Shown here: positions 41,742 through 52,226 of the stretch, one piece after another | Layout: each line of letters opens with the position of its first letter | Position numbering within the stretch: position 1 is the stretch's first letter | Source of the DNA: Blepharisma stoltei | Taxonomy: Eukaryota; Ciliophora; Heterotrichea; Heterotrichida; Blepharismidae | Length of the DNA: 64,000 nucleotides | Direction of reading: 5' to 3' | Assembly (NCBI GenBank): GCA_914767885.1 | Contig: CAJZBQ010000028.1 | Location: 682,001 to 746,000 of the forward strand | Program-made: the position numbers and the translations under genes | The notes under the pieces: model-generated | What the model saw: the letters and a program-made list of their open reading frames with translations, nothing else | What the model was told of the DNA's origin: nothing | Databases searched by the model: none

Positions 41742-42197
41742 TTACTTATTATAGTCTGATATCTCCATAGCTCTCTGATAAGTGAGATTGTCTATATCTT
41801 CATATCTCTTCGCAACTTTTTTCTTCAGAGCTAAATTCTCTACAACCCAGTGAGGGCATTCTTCAAAAATAACACCTTTCCATTGATTGCATTGAGGAAC
41901 ATCATCAGCAGGGCTGTGAACTCCGTAGCTAGCTTTGCATTGGACCAGTTTATTAATTTGTTTTGCGCACTCTCGTGGGTATGGAATACCTCTAGGTGGG
42001 GCATAAAGTCTGGCCTCTTGTCTTTTGGTTGATGGGGCTGATGTGACGTACTTCAAATCATGAGAATCAACTTCTCCCCATAAATGGCTTCTATGAATGA
42101 GTCCGCTTCTGAATTTTGAGTCCTTGTAGCTTGTATGCCAGAGCTTGAAGGCATTTTCCCAGTAGCCAGGTTCAGTGTCGAGTATTGTTCGCGACAT
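41742..42197 (-). CDS. Conserved small protein with paired Cys motifs (CHCH-like), 151 aa
   Basis: Uninterrupted from ATG 42197 to TAG/TAA at 41742. The C-terminal half holds four Cys in a spacing like twin CX(n)C helices: ECAKQINKLVQC, then PQCNQWKGVIFEECPHW. This is typical of intermembrane-space CHCH proteins and accessory subunits of respiratory complexes. The N-terminal half (GYWENAFKLWHTSYKDSKFRSG) has no obvious targeting peptide. I suspect a mitochondrial respiratory accessory protein, but that rests on the Cys spacing alone. Confidence 0.65.
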   Translation of the reverse strand: MSRTILDTEPGYWENAFKLWHTSYKDSKFRSGLIHRSHLWGEVDSHDLKYVTSAPSTKRQEARLYAPPRGIPYPRECAKQINKLVQCKASYGVHSPADDVPQCNQWKGVIFEECPHWVVENLALKKKVAKRYEDIDNLTYQRAMEISDYNK

Positions 42198-42230
42198 AAA
42201 TATAATTAATGCTCTTTATTTCATAAAACT

Positions 42231-42564
42231 TACTCCCCCCTCTGTGAGTGAACAAAAAAATTAGAAAAATCCCAAAAACCCACCCTCCGTGAGCGAACAA
42301 AAATTTTTTATTGAAAAAAAATTTTGATATATAAGTGATAATTAGTATAATGAAATCTAGAGCTAATTCTTTTAATTTTAAACAAATTGCTTTTTAAAAC
42401 ATAAATTTTTAAATTAAATTAATATTTGCTTCCCAATTTTTGCGAATTAGGAATTTTTTAAATTTCTGAAAACAATATTATCTATAAAATTTATATATAA
42501 ATTTTTTTAAACCCCCTCCGTGAGAGAACAAAATTTTTTTGTTCACTCACACAAAGGGGGGAGT
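42231..42564. mobile_element. MITE subfamily A in spacer (334 bp)
   Basis: TA at 42231 and 42565, ends TACTCCCCCCTCTGTGAGTG and CACAAAGGGGGGAGTTAG, core as in 37196-37580. It lies between two minus-strand genes, so its excision is not required for coding; the rest of the 42198-42717 spacer is AT-rich. Confidence 0.85.
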
Positions 42565-42717
42565 TAGAGATTTTTTACGAGCATCTAAATAATGACCTTT
42601 TTCTTGTAAAAAGATAAGAAAATTATGCTTGACATTTAAAATCAAAGAAATATTAAAAAGGCTCGATAATAAATCTTATATTTGACACAAAAGTAATAGA
42701 AATATTTATATTTTTCC

Positions 42718-45629
42718 TTAAAGATAACTTCTTGATGTTTCTTGAATATCCAAAAACAATTTACTTGTATTTATGCTTGGCAAGTCTATATGCTGGCTTT
42801 TTGATGCCCTATGTTTAGCACCCTTTGAGCCAGGCAAAATATCTGAATCATTCAAAGTTTTAAAAGACCCAGAGTCATAAGGCGGCTTTGTGCTCGCAGA
42901 ATTCCATGCACTTCCTAAGAAGCTTCCCATTATTTGAATTAATTGCCTTCTGTTATAAGTTCTATACCTATATTTTACAGGTGTAGGCGAGTAGTTTAAG
43001 CATGCCAATTTAAAGGCATTTAAAAGCAATGGGTTTTGTCCTGTGCATGTAATACACTCAGGTTTTAAAGAAACAACTCCTTTTGATAGTCTTGGAGTAG
43101 AGCTGTCAGAATACCCCGTTAATTGAATAGATTGCCTATCTTCTTCATCTTGAAGTATCAACGTATGCATCACCCTACAAAATTCGCTTAAGCTAGCTAC
43201 AAGCTCACTAATATTTTCTACCTGGCTTATTATAGTTGCCATTAATTTTTCACGATCCCTTGACTCTTGTTGGGTCTGGGAAATCATTTTTTGTATATCA
43301 TATCTGTCTTGTTTTCTTTCTTTTAGCATAATTTTGAATTCACTATTAAATAAATCAAAATTTGAGTCAATTTCGCTTTTGAATTGTTCTAGAGATGCTT
43401 TGCAGAATAAAACGGTGGATTCTAGGTCGTTTTTGAGATTCTCGAAGTCAGCTTTATAGATGAAGTCAATTTTTAGAGCCTCGAATTCTTCTTTGAAAAT
43501 TAAGAGATGGCTGAGGGAGAGTTTAAGGTCATCAAGCTGGACATAAATTTCATCAAGGCTGTTTGAAGACTCTTCTGAGGAAAGATCAGTTTCAGTCAAA
43601 TTAAGGTTTTCTGGCTTTGGATTGTTGCTTTCGGTTGAAAATTCTTCGATATTGATATTTTCTTTTAGCTCTTCTATTGGATGATTAGTATCTAATTTGT
43701 GCTGAAATACAAAACTAGCGTCTGAAAGTTGAGTATTTTTTGCAGATTGGTTAGGCTTTTCATTTTCTGGGTTCAAGCTTATGGGTTTATCCTGGCTTTG
43801 TTTTAGAGACACTGTTTTTGGTAGTTTTTCTTTATCAAGTCTGTCCATTTGATTTTCAGATTTTTTAGGAATTTCATTTAAAGATTCAGTTTGGTCTTCT
43901 TGAGCTCGCAAGTTCGATGGTTTTTTCTGAATGGGAGCCTCTGTAAAGCTGATTTGCAAATTTGAAGAATTTAGAAGTTTGTTTTTTGGATTATTTTCTG
44001 GTGATTGAATATAATCATCACTTTTATTTTCCTGATAATTGTCTATATGATCTGTTTCTTGCACAGCTAAACCAGGCAGAATTTTTTCCTTAGCTGCTTT
44101 TGTAGGCCTTATTCTTTTAGGCCTGTTTTTTGTTTTTTTGTTTTGCATATATTCAGATATTTCAAGAACTTGAGAATTTGAAGGCAATTCATCTATAATT
44201 TCTTGGTCTTCTTTGAATTTTCCAGCCAAATTTTCATTGATATGTGAGCTAAGATCTCTTATTTTTTTATTTTCATAGGTCTCCTCAATTATTTCTTTAA
44301 TTGGCAGACTATTTTCTGATGAATTTATGTTATTTTTTATTTGACTTGATGAATTTTCATTTTTTAATGATCTGTGGCTTTTATGACTTCTAATAATAGC
44401 TTCATTTTCTTTCTTTAGCAGAGCCTTTTTAGATTCATCAGCAGCCTTGGCATTATTTAATCGTAAATTTCTGACTTCGTCAATTTTTTCAACATTATTT
44501 TTTGTTTTTTCTATTATCTCACCTATTGTCAGTTTATTCCCATCCTCAGTTTTTAGCTTTTCCAATTTGGAATTTTCATAATTTATGAAATTTACTAAAT
44601 CCTCATAGCCTAGAAAAACGCTCAGCGACTCAGAAATATCATGCAGCCTTTCTATAGGCAGTTGAGTTTGGATATACCCTAATATTTTATTTTTAAAATC
44701 TCTAATTCTTTGTGAGCGAGCAAAATGTTTTAAATTTTTATTTTCTTGTAAAAAATGAAAAGAAAAAAAAAAATGATAAAATTTTAAAAAATGTAGTTTT
44801 AAAATGCAAATTATAGTTTTATAGAATTAAATACAAATTTCACTATATTAATTAATACTTATAAATTAAATATTTTATATAAAATGCTTATATCATTAAC
44901 AGACTTTTTTATTCTTAACGGAGGAGGAGTAAGCTCAACAATCTCTTCATATAAGACACCTATTTCTTTTTGTATTTGTTTCTTAAGCCTTATCAATTCC
45001 TTATCCTCGATTTCTTCATTTTTATTTTCTATTTTCTGTTTTACTTCTCTTATCTTAATTTTAAGCATCTCTACATCTTTATTTACTGCAGGCAAAACAT
45101 TTTCATTAATATCAACCATTTGTCTTTTATTATCTTCAATGCGATCTCTAAATTTTTCTCAATCCTCTCGAATTAAATTGCAACAATTTCAAATTTCTTC
45201 TCTATTTTTATTATTTTCTTCAGTAATTGATTTTCTATAGCCTAGGAGGGGTTATTAATCGTTCTAGACCAAGAAATTTCAAGAGTTGGCTTATCTAAAT
45301 TAAGCTTGCAAACCAGTTCAGAGATTTGGCGAGAGCCTAAATGGCTTCAATTTATAACTCTCTAAGTTTGTTTTCTAGCCGTAATTAGATAACCAACTCT
45401 GGGAGTTTTCAAAGTCTAGGAAGATCCATTTATGCTTATAGGCTATATCATTTTGAAAGCTATACTTAAATTCCTCAACTAAACTTCGAATTCCCAATTG
45501 AGAATCTTGCAAAGAAGAAAAGTTGACTAAAATATTTTCAAATAAATGATTTATATTGTCAACACTAGTCTGAAGGCTTTCAAACCTAAACATATTATGT
45601 GCATCTTGGGTATTTTTTTGGTTTCTCAT
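42718..45629 (-). CDS. Large coiled-coil/disordered protein, about 827 aa after excision
   Basis: Taken from ATG 45629 (MRNQKNTQDAHNMFRFES) to TAA 42718. The first part is helical. A 201-bp insert (45238-45438) is skipped to YRKSITEENNKNREEIWNCC, and a 227-bp MITE (44703-44929) to RDFKNKILGYIQTQLP. A long Lys/Glu/Ser/Asn-rich disordered middle then leads to a second coiled coil (DIQKMISQTQQESRDREKL) and a C-terminal tail with TYNRRQLIQIMGSFLGSAWN. The two excisions leave 2,484 nt in frame. The true start may be upstream in 45919-46161, but I could not make that join work. A cytoskeletal or basal-body role is possible but not shown. Confidence 0.7.
44703..44929. mobile_element. Diverged MITE subfamily A as IES (227 bp)
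   Basis: TA at 44703 and 44930. The left end carries TGTGAGCGAGCAAAATG, the right end AACGGAGGAGGAG. Deletion joins EEIVEL to RDFKNKILGYIQ. Confidence 0.8.
45238..45438. other. IES (201 bp) in coiled-coil gene
   Basis: TA at 45238 and 45439 within matching TATAG(G/C) contexts. Deletion joins FQNDIAY to RKSITEENNK. Reading through gives an in-frame TAG. Its right part (minus sense) contains an open SRQISELVCKLNLDKP stretch that I attribute to chance. Confidence 0.7.
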
Positions 45630-45669
45630 TCCACATACGCAAAAGAGACCAAGGTTTTCTGGTCGCTCT

Positions 45670-45918
45670 TAAGAAGGGGTAAATTATTTTAAGAAAATTA
45701 ATAGCAGATTTTAAAGAATATAATTTGAAATAAAAAAAATTATTTAAATTATAGAGTTTATATTTAAAAATGCAAACTATCTACTTATTATATAATTAGC
45801 TTATTGTCTTATTGTATACATATAAAAATATTTTCAATAAAAAAATTACGCTCTTTAAAAAGTGCTAATTTTCCATAAAGGAGAGTCTTCAAATTTTGCT
45901 CACTCTTAAATGGGGAGT
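45670..45918. other. Probable IES (249 bp) between two coding pieces
   Basis: Ends TTAAGAAGGGG (left) and AAATGGGGAGTTAG (right) look like a weak terminal repeat with TA. It separates 45919-46161 from the gene ending at 42718. Simple TA-to-TA removal leaves the two pieces one base out of frame. Confidence 0.5.
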
Positions 45919-46161
45919 TAGTTCTGTAAGTGATTTGCTCAGCTCATCAATAGTGATTACTTTTTTCAATGTTTTATCAGTCATAAAATCAAGTTCATCT
46001 AGTCTTTTTTGAGCAGAATTATCATGCTTTATCAGCTTGTCAATAGATTCTTCATGATTTGTAACTCTCCTTAATGTAGGCGCTATAAGTTCTGATACAA
46101 TTCCTCTTATTTTGGTTTCGAAATTAAAAAAATCAAACTCAGAGGTACGCGTATTTTCCAT
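45919..46161 (-). CDS. Helical protein fragment, probable first coding segment of the downstream gene
   Basis: ATG 46161 (MENTRTSEFDFFNFETKIRG), helical to KSLTEL, then it runs into the C-rich end of the putative IES at 45918. As a separate gene it would end 30 nt later in repeat sequence, which is unlikely. It most probably continues into MRNQKNTQD... across 45670-45918; a missed 16-nt intron or a base error would repair the frame (2,751 nt instead of 2,767). Confidence 0.5.
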
Positions 46162-46397
46162 TTAATTAGTTATAATTTACGTTTAGTTTTGCCTATCGAT
46201 TTAAGCTCATTTTCTTCATCTATATCTGGAGGGACATCCAAAGCTAATTGGATTTTTGAGAAAAATAGTGGTAAAAGTCCTGCACATATATATTATATTT
46301 TATTATTTTGAATTTTAATAAAATTCATTAAAATTAATAATAATTCATCAGCACTGGGTATAACTTATTTTATATGAATAAGCTGGAGCCAATTTAA

Positions 46398-48596
46398 TTA
46401 TGATTTACTATAAATATTCATAGAAAAATATATATAAGCAATTAAAAATAACGGAAAGGCGTATTTTCACATGTACTCTGTTGTGGTGTCCTCTGCTACT
46501 ATTAAGCTGAACAGCTTATATATTCCAATGCTAATACCAGCAGAAATCGCATACCTGAGAAAACTTTTCCATAAACTTGTGCACCCCCAAAACATCGATA
46601 AATATTTTGCAGTAAACATAGACCCAGTCACAAACCCTAAATTATAAAAAATCCAAGCAGACTTATAAAATGTAGACGCCCCGCCTACATCATAATTCCA
46701 GTTACAATGTGTCGTCGCATTTTTTATCCATGAAATATCAGTCGCATGATTTAGTGTAACAATATCATATATAGATACTACCCCTAGCAATAAAAACATA
46801 GTCACAATAAATCAATAAACCACATAAACTCTATTAGTTTTGTAATTAAAGCAGCTTTTTAATGTAAAATCCATCATAAGTTTGTCAAACACAAATAAAG
46901 CTGTCAAATAAATAAAAGCATAGCAAAATGTAATAAAAATTTGATGCGGGAAATATTCTCCTAGATATACGGTGCCGCAGCTTAAAAGGATAAGCAGAGT
47001 TACTGTCAAAGAATAAGCAAGAATTCGAAATCTGCTGCGGTGAAAAAATTCAATCGCAGTGGTGCAGTATAATACGGAACCTAATAAAATTTCTGCAGCT
47101 GGATTCGCATAGCCTGACCTGCATAGCACACTTCTTAAAGGGTAGTCATGAAAAATAATCTGGTGGGTAAATTACAGTAAATTTGAAACCTATAAAAGTG
47201 ACTGTAAATTTTTAAAATTGCATGAAGAAACACACTGTGAAAAACCTCCACAGTTGATTTTTTGTCATTTTCGTATAAAAAAAACCTTTGCAAAAACAGA
47301 TATTATGAATTAATGGTATTAAATATATTAAAAACTTATCCGATCGTATAAAATGGAGAATCAATAATAGATGCAATCATAATTAATAATAATAGTAAAA
47401 TCTTTCTGGATTTTCAAATCCAAATTTGTAAATATTGAAATCAAGAATCTTATCTAATGATAAAAATTTATGTTTCGTAGCATCAGCTTTCTAAAGTTTA
47501 ATAGAATTAGCTAAAGATTTCATTGTGCTTGCCATTAATTATATATCAAATTATTATTACCTCTATGATATTAATTTTTTTGCTTCCTAACAAAGGGCTA
47601 ATAATTAATCAATTTTTTCCTATGGCTCTCCAATGGCGAAGAGGGAATTTTAGAATTAGAAAGTAAAATTTTAAATGGCTCTCTTATTATTTTTTATTTA
47701 AAATCATTTTAGTTTTTTTTATCCATTTGTCGTTGCTTAGATAAGGGATCATTAGGATTATCTATAAAAAATATATGATTTAGCATCATAAAATTGCAAT
47801 TACTATTAACTATATGTCATATATTTTATTAAAATTTTTTGGAGTGTTTTATAGTCATTTTTTTAGTCAAAAACTTAAATGAAAAAAAATATAGGAGTTT
47901 TCCCTATATGGCCCGAAAAGGTGCGATAAAGTTCCTTTATTGTTTTATTTCAATCATATAGATTATTAATTATGATTTATCTAGCATTGATTTTTCCATT
48001 TTTATACGATCGGATAAGTTATTAATAACATTAATTAACAGCGAAAATAACAAAAAATCGACTGTGGAGTTTTTTACGGTATAAAAAAAATTTTTTTTTC
48101 TGTTTGATTTTTTTCATGCGATTTAAAATTTTTAAAATTTACAATCACTATCATAGGTTTCAAATTTACTGTAATTTACACATTAGGTTTTTTTTCATAA
48201 TTACCTTCTTAAATCATCATCAACCCAAAATGGCCGTGGCTCTTTGTAAAATAAAGCAATAAAGCTATACAAGTACATTGAGAAGCAAGAAATAAATATC
48301 ACTTTAATTCCTCTCCTTGGATCACATAGGTGATAAAAAGCTGGTGCTACAGCAATCAGCATTCATTCTGTGCCGAGATAAGAAACCAGCCTAAAAAAAT
48401 CTTTTCCACTATCAGTTCGGTCTTGTTGGAGATCATAAATAAATCCTGTTCCTCAATTTGATAAGACTTCTCTTAAGAGACCTTCTAGAGGAATTATAAA
48501 AAGTAAGGTAACTAATGCTAAAATACGGACGAGGATTGAGGTTTTCACTAAAGTGTCATCAGCTATTTTTGGCACAAAAGCATTGCCTCGTTTCAT
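46398..48596 (-). CDS. PAP2/glucose-6-phosphatase-like membrane protein with degenerate active site, 374 aa
   Basis: Start MKRGNAFVPKIADDTL at 48596; a 1,074-nt excision (47140-48213) joins WVDDDLR to SVLCRSGYANP. The stop is TAA 46398-46400, beyond a UGA-Trp that adds a last helix. About nine membrane helices. The three PAP2 signature regions are recognisable: FYKEPRPFW (intact motif 1), then CRSGYANPAAEILLG where the family has NPSGH, then CGTVYLGEYFPHQ where it has SR(5x)H. The Ser-Gly-His and the second Arg/His are replaced, so lipid-phosphate hydrolysis by the usual mechanism seems impossible. It may be a pseudoenzyme that binds lipid or serves as scaffold. The 46162-46397 spacer is AT-rich. 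Confidence 0.8.
47140..48204. mobile_element. MULE-like non-autonomous element, 1,065 bp, long TIRs, 9-bp duplication
   Basis: CTTCTTAAA is repeated at 47131-47139 and 48205-48213. The ends are inverted for roughly 200 bp: both contain GTAAATTACAGTAAATTTGA, AACCTAT, CTCCACAGT(T/C)GATTTTTTGT and ACTTATCCGATCGTATAAA. The ~650-bp middle is noncoding. Long TIRs plus a 9-bp duplication are the hallmark of Mutator-like elements. It sits in an exon and its precise removal restores the PAP2-like frame; the duplication contains TA. Confidence 0.85.
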
Positions 48597-48634
48597 TTAT
48601 ATTTTAATAATAATTTTATATTAAACTAAGCTGG

Positions 48635-49870
48635 CTAATCAAGTCTATATGCCAACATAGGCTTCGCGTTCTTTTTAAATGAACTTTCGTTGAACCCAGT
48701 TTTGAACTTAAACTGCTTCGTGACTGGAGTAATTGGAGTATACTTCATATTAGGCATAGTGACTTGTAAAGAATCAGTCAAAACATCAGATTTCTCATCA
48801 TAAGGGCCTTTTGCTAAAAATCTGGCTAAACCTGACATTTCTTCTTCATTCTGCTGTGGTGCTATACCAGACATAGAATGTGTATGCTTCTTTTCATAGT
48901 CTTTTTTTCTTGAGTAAAATGAGGTGAATGATGTTTGAGAGATTTTGGAGTCCGATAGCATTGACATAGAAGATGCATCTGGGAGAATTCTTTCATAGAG
49001 CTGAGGCTGAAATGTGCACTCGTCTAATTCTTTGTTTTTATTTTTGCTTTTCTTTTCTTCGATTTTAGAATTTTTCTTTTCAAGCCAGATGTGAGTGCGG
49101 TCAATGACACTTAAATTTGACTTGTCAATTGATTCATTTTTGGCTTCTACTGTAGGGTTTTTTTGGTCTGTTTCGTTAGTGCCAAAAGAATGAGGGCGGG
49201 CTTTCAATGAGTCCAGAAGGCTTTCTGTTGATATTCTAAGCGATCCAGATGCTCGATTGGATTTTTCAATAACTTCAATTTTCTTTTGTACTTTAATTTC
49301 GACGTTCTGCTTATCTTTTATTTTTGCAGCAAGTTTTCTCGACCTAGGATTAATTTCTGGAGCTTGTCGTAGCTCACTTATTGTAATTTCCCGAGGATGG
49401 GGCTATCTTGCGCCATCCTCGGGCAATTTAAAAAATGGCTCCACACCGGGAATTGAACCCACGTGTGGGGCCATTTTTGGTACGTGGAAGTCGATGTTCT
49501 CCACATACAAAAAATGGCCCCACACGTGGGTTCGATTCCCGGTGTGGGGCCATTTTTGAATTGCTCGAGGATGGCGCAAGATAGCGCCATCCTCGGGCAA
49601 TTACTATACTTCTTTGGCCTGCTTTTCTAAAACTTTAAGATTGAGTTTTGCTTGGTATTCTGCTTGCTTAGCAAAGAGAGTTTCTTCTCGGCCCGACATG
49701 GTTGAAAGTGAGGAAGATTTCTTTAATGACCTAAAACTTTTGGAAACATCAGAGTTTGCACGCTCACGTGAGATTTCTCCTGTTTTGAGGTTAACGCTTA
49801 TGTTCACACTAGCAATTTGATTGCCTGAGTGAAGCTGCTGATTGATGGAGACTGCTTCTTTTTCAGTCAT
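48635..49870 (-). CDS. Hypothetical disordered protein, 335 aa after IES removal
   Basis: ATG 49870 (MTEKEAVSINQQLHSGNQIA) to TAG 48635. A 228-bp palindromic MITE (49379-49606) interrupts it; deletion joins LEKQAKEV to SELRQAPEINPRSRK, leaving 1,008 nt in frame. The protein is rich in Lys, Ser and Glu, with a basic coiled region (NSKIEEKKSKNKNKELDEC) and a TFQPQLYERI motif. FQP/FxPxL-type motifs like this recur in ciliate proteins of unknown function. No membrane segment or enzyme motif. Confidence 0.7.
49379..49606. mobile_element. Palindromic MITE with two inverted tRNA-like B-box blocks, as IES (228 bp)
   Basis: TA at 49379 and 49607. The outer ends match over TAT-GTAATT-CCCGAGGATGG. Each end is itself a hairpin (CCGAGGATGGCGC around a short loop). 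Two inverted inner blocks each include GGGTTCGATTCCCGG or a near copy, which fits the RNA polymerase III B-box GGTTCRANNCC. A second copy is cut by the window's left edge (1-168). Confidence 0.9.
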
Positions 49871-50346
49871 AATTATTTATTTAGATTAAAATAGATTTTT
49901 TTTGAAAATTGAAATCAATTGTTTAAATACTAATACTGAGAAATTCTAATTTTTTATTCAAAAATTTTAATACTTTGTTTCTTTAGAGTAAAATCTCTTT
50001 TATAAAATTAATTAATGGCTCATAAGGATCTTTAGAAAGCTGAGCTATTAGATTAATAAGATAAGATTAAAAAATTTTGTAAATATCCTTTTTGTCAATA
50101 GAGAGAAATAGTCTTCATTTATTAAGCAATCCAAACTAGAATAAATAATACTAATTATTTATAAATTATCTCTTATAAATCATGCTTTTAATTAATATCT
50201 GGCGGCTAAATTGCCAACTGAAATAAAGTCTTAGTTTAAAATACATTTTTTATTGTTCCTATATAAAAATTCATACAAATTCTCTCAAAATTTACGAAAC
50301 CTCTATTTATCATTAAGTAAACAATGATAATTTCATATAATCTTAA
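49871..50346. other. AT-rich divergent spacer
   Basis: 476 bp between the starts of the hypothetical gene (minus) and the CK1 gene (plus). No ORF, repeat or RNA gene is apparent. Confidence 0.5.
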
Positions 50347-51366
50347 ATGAGCTTCAAAAATGACAACATTCGCATAGCTGGCAAATACAGACTCGGTGGG
50401 AAAATAGGTAGTGGCTCATTCGGTGAAATTTATCTTGGTACCAATGTTCAAACAAACGAAGAGGTAGCGATTAAGCTTGAGCGTGCTGATTCACGTCACC
50501 CTCAACTTCTTTATGAATCTAAACTATATCGCCTCTTACAAGGTGGTGTAGGGATCCCAAACATTCATTGATTTGGAGTAGAAGGTGAATATAACATAAT
50601 GGTCTTAGATCTACTCGGCCCTTCTCTAGAAGATTTATTTTCAATGTGCAACCGTAGGTTTTCTTTAAAAACTGTTTTAATGTTAGCAGATCAGATGGTT
50701 TCTCGAGTCGAATTTTTCCATGCTAAGAATTTTTTGCATAGAGACATTAAGCCTGATAACTTCCTAATCGGACTTGGCAAAAGAGCAAACCAGATTTTTA
50801 TCATAGACTTTGGCTTAGCTAAGAAATATCGAGACCCAAAAACTCAGCAGCATATCCCATATAGAGAAGGCAAAAGTTTAACTGGCACTGCCAGATATGC
50901 AGCTGTTAACACCCATCTCGGAATTGAGCAGTCCCGCAGAGATGATATCGAAGGACTTGGCTTTGTTTTTATGTATTTTCTAAGAGGAAGCCTGCCATGG
51001 ATGGGTATCCGAGCTCATTCAAAAAAAGAAAAGTATGACTTAATAATGCAAAGAAAGCTCGACACTAGAACTGAAGTTTTATGCCAAGGATTTCCTCAGG
51101 AATTTACAACTTACATGAATTATGCTAGAGGGCTCAGGTTTGAAGAAAGGCCTGACTATGCTTACTTGAAGAGAATGTTTAAGGACTTATTTTTCAGAGA
51201 AAATTATCAATATGATTTTATTTATGATTGGACAATTTTGAATTTTGTAAAAAATATTTAGAATAAAAACAGCAGAAATGAAGAAAGAGCAAAAGCTGAA
51301 GAAGAGAAAGCACCTCAGCAGCAGCAAATTGAAGAGCTTAGACCTCAGCAAAGGCGAAATGTGTAA
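50347..51366 (+). CDS. Casein kinase 1 family protein kinase, 334 aa
   Basis: Ser/Thr kinase with all core motifs: Gly loop [15 protein letters not shown], catalytic Lys in VAIKLE (about residue 39), [24 protein letters not shown], the CK1-specific [24 protein letters not shown] and [10 protein letters not shown]. One UGA-Trp (NIHWFG) fixes the genetic code. A 15-nt intron (51247-51261) removes an in-frame TAG and leads to a Gln/Glu-rich tail ([18 protein letters not shown]). CK1s act in the cytoplasm, nucleus and on cilia. It carries no IES despite 1 kb of coding sequence. Close to the CK1 alpha/delta type, with a short tail. Confidence 0.95.
51247..51261 (+). other. 15-nt intron in CK1 gene
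   Basis: GTAAAAAATATTTAG, ending with the would-be stop TAG. Splicing joins WTILNF to [16 protein letters not shown]. Confidence 0.85.
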
Positions 51367-51416
51367 TTAAAGTCTTTATTATATAGAATCATTTATAGTT
51401 TTCACTTTTGGGTTAA

Positions 51417-52068
51417 TCATTGTATCCCGTCTATCCCCCACGGGTCGGATTTTACAGTAGAAACTTCTTCTTTTTGCTCTTCTTGTGGATGAATTTCTAG
51501 CTGTGGTATAGGTCCTGGGATTTCATTATTAAGCTCTTGTTTCTCAGAGCCTTTTTGTGTGGATGCATTTTTAATTTTTTGCATTAATTCTTCGTTTTTT
51601 AGCGTAAGGTTTTCATTCATGACTTCTATGCTTTCAATGTATCTTTCGTGCTTATTTATCTGCTCTTCTGCTTTTAACAATTTTTCTTGGGCTTCTTTTA
51701 TTGTGATTTTTAAACAATTATTTTGGCTTTTAAAAGCTTCAATTTCTTCGAGTAGTGAGGCTTTTTCGTTTTCGAGCTTTTTGCACTTTTCTTGGACATC
51801 TTGTATAGTGGTTTCAGATTTTGTATTGGCTGAGCCTAAGGATTCCGCTCGGCATTTTATTTCTTCTCGCTCTTCAACTGCTTCAAGGTATTTTATTTGC
51901 AGACGGGCTAAGTCAGCTTTATACATGTGAATTAAATCCTCATATTCGAGCAGCTTATACATTGGGCACGCTAAAAGCGTGCCCATGACGTAGAATATAT
52001 TGATTATTTGAATTAGTTTGTCAGCCAATCAAAGAGAAGTAGCTGCAATTCCTTTATATATAATGCAT
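51417..52068 (-). CDS. Coiled-coil protein, about 216 aa
   Basis: The likely start is ATG 52068 (MHYIYKGIAATSLWLADKLIQ, UGA as Trp); a start further in is possible. Residues about 55-180 are a continuous coiled coil (YKADLARLQIKYLEAVEEREE, CKKLENEKASLLEEIEAFKSQN, EQINKHERYIESIEVMNENL). The tail is Pro/Glu-rich (GPIPQLEIHPQEEQKEE) and ends DPWGIDGIQ. At 51960-51990 the coding strand contains a perfect 10-bp inverted repeat (TGGGCACGCT, loop TTT) whose 33-bp TA-to-TA segment could be removed without shifting frame. No function can be assigned. Confidence 0.65.
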
Positions 52069-52226
52069 TACAGTTATCACCATAATAATAAGTCAAATTT
52101 TCTTCTTAACAGCGCGTGTTTAATAAATTTCCAAGCTCTTCTATTTATCATTAAATAATTTTCCTTGACTAGCATCTAAAATCTCCAGCCAACACTATTT
52201 CTGTTAAGTCTCCATACCCAGGCAAT

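Noticed and set aside
44884-45240. 118-aa Ser/Leu-rich plus-strand ORF
   Set aside because: Antisense of a Lys/Glu-rich coiled coil, which produces Ser/Phe/Leu-rich mirror ORFs by codon complementarity.
49403-49600. tRNA-like GGTTCGATTCCCGG taken as a tRNA gene
   Set aside because: Only a T-arm/B-box match is present, in inverted duplicate. No acceptor stem, D-arm or anticodon arm can be built, so it is part of the MITE.
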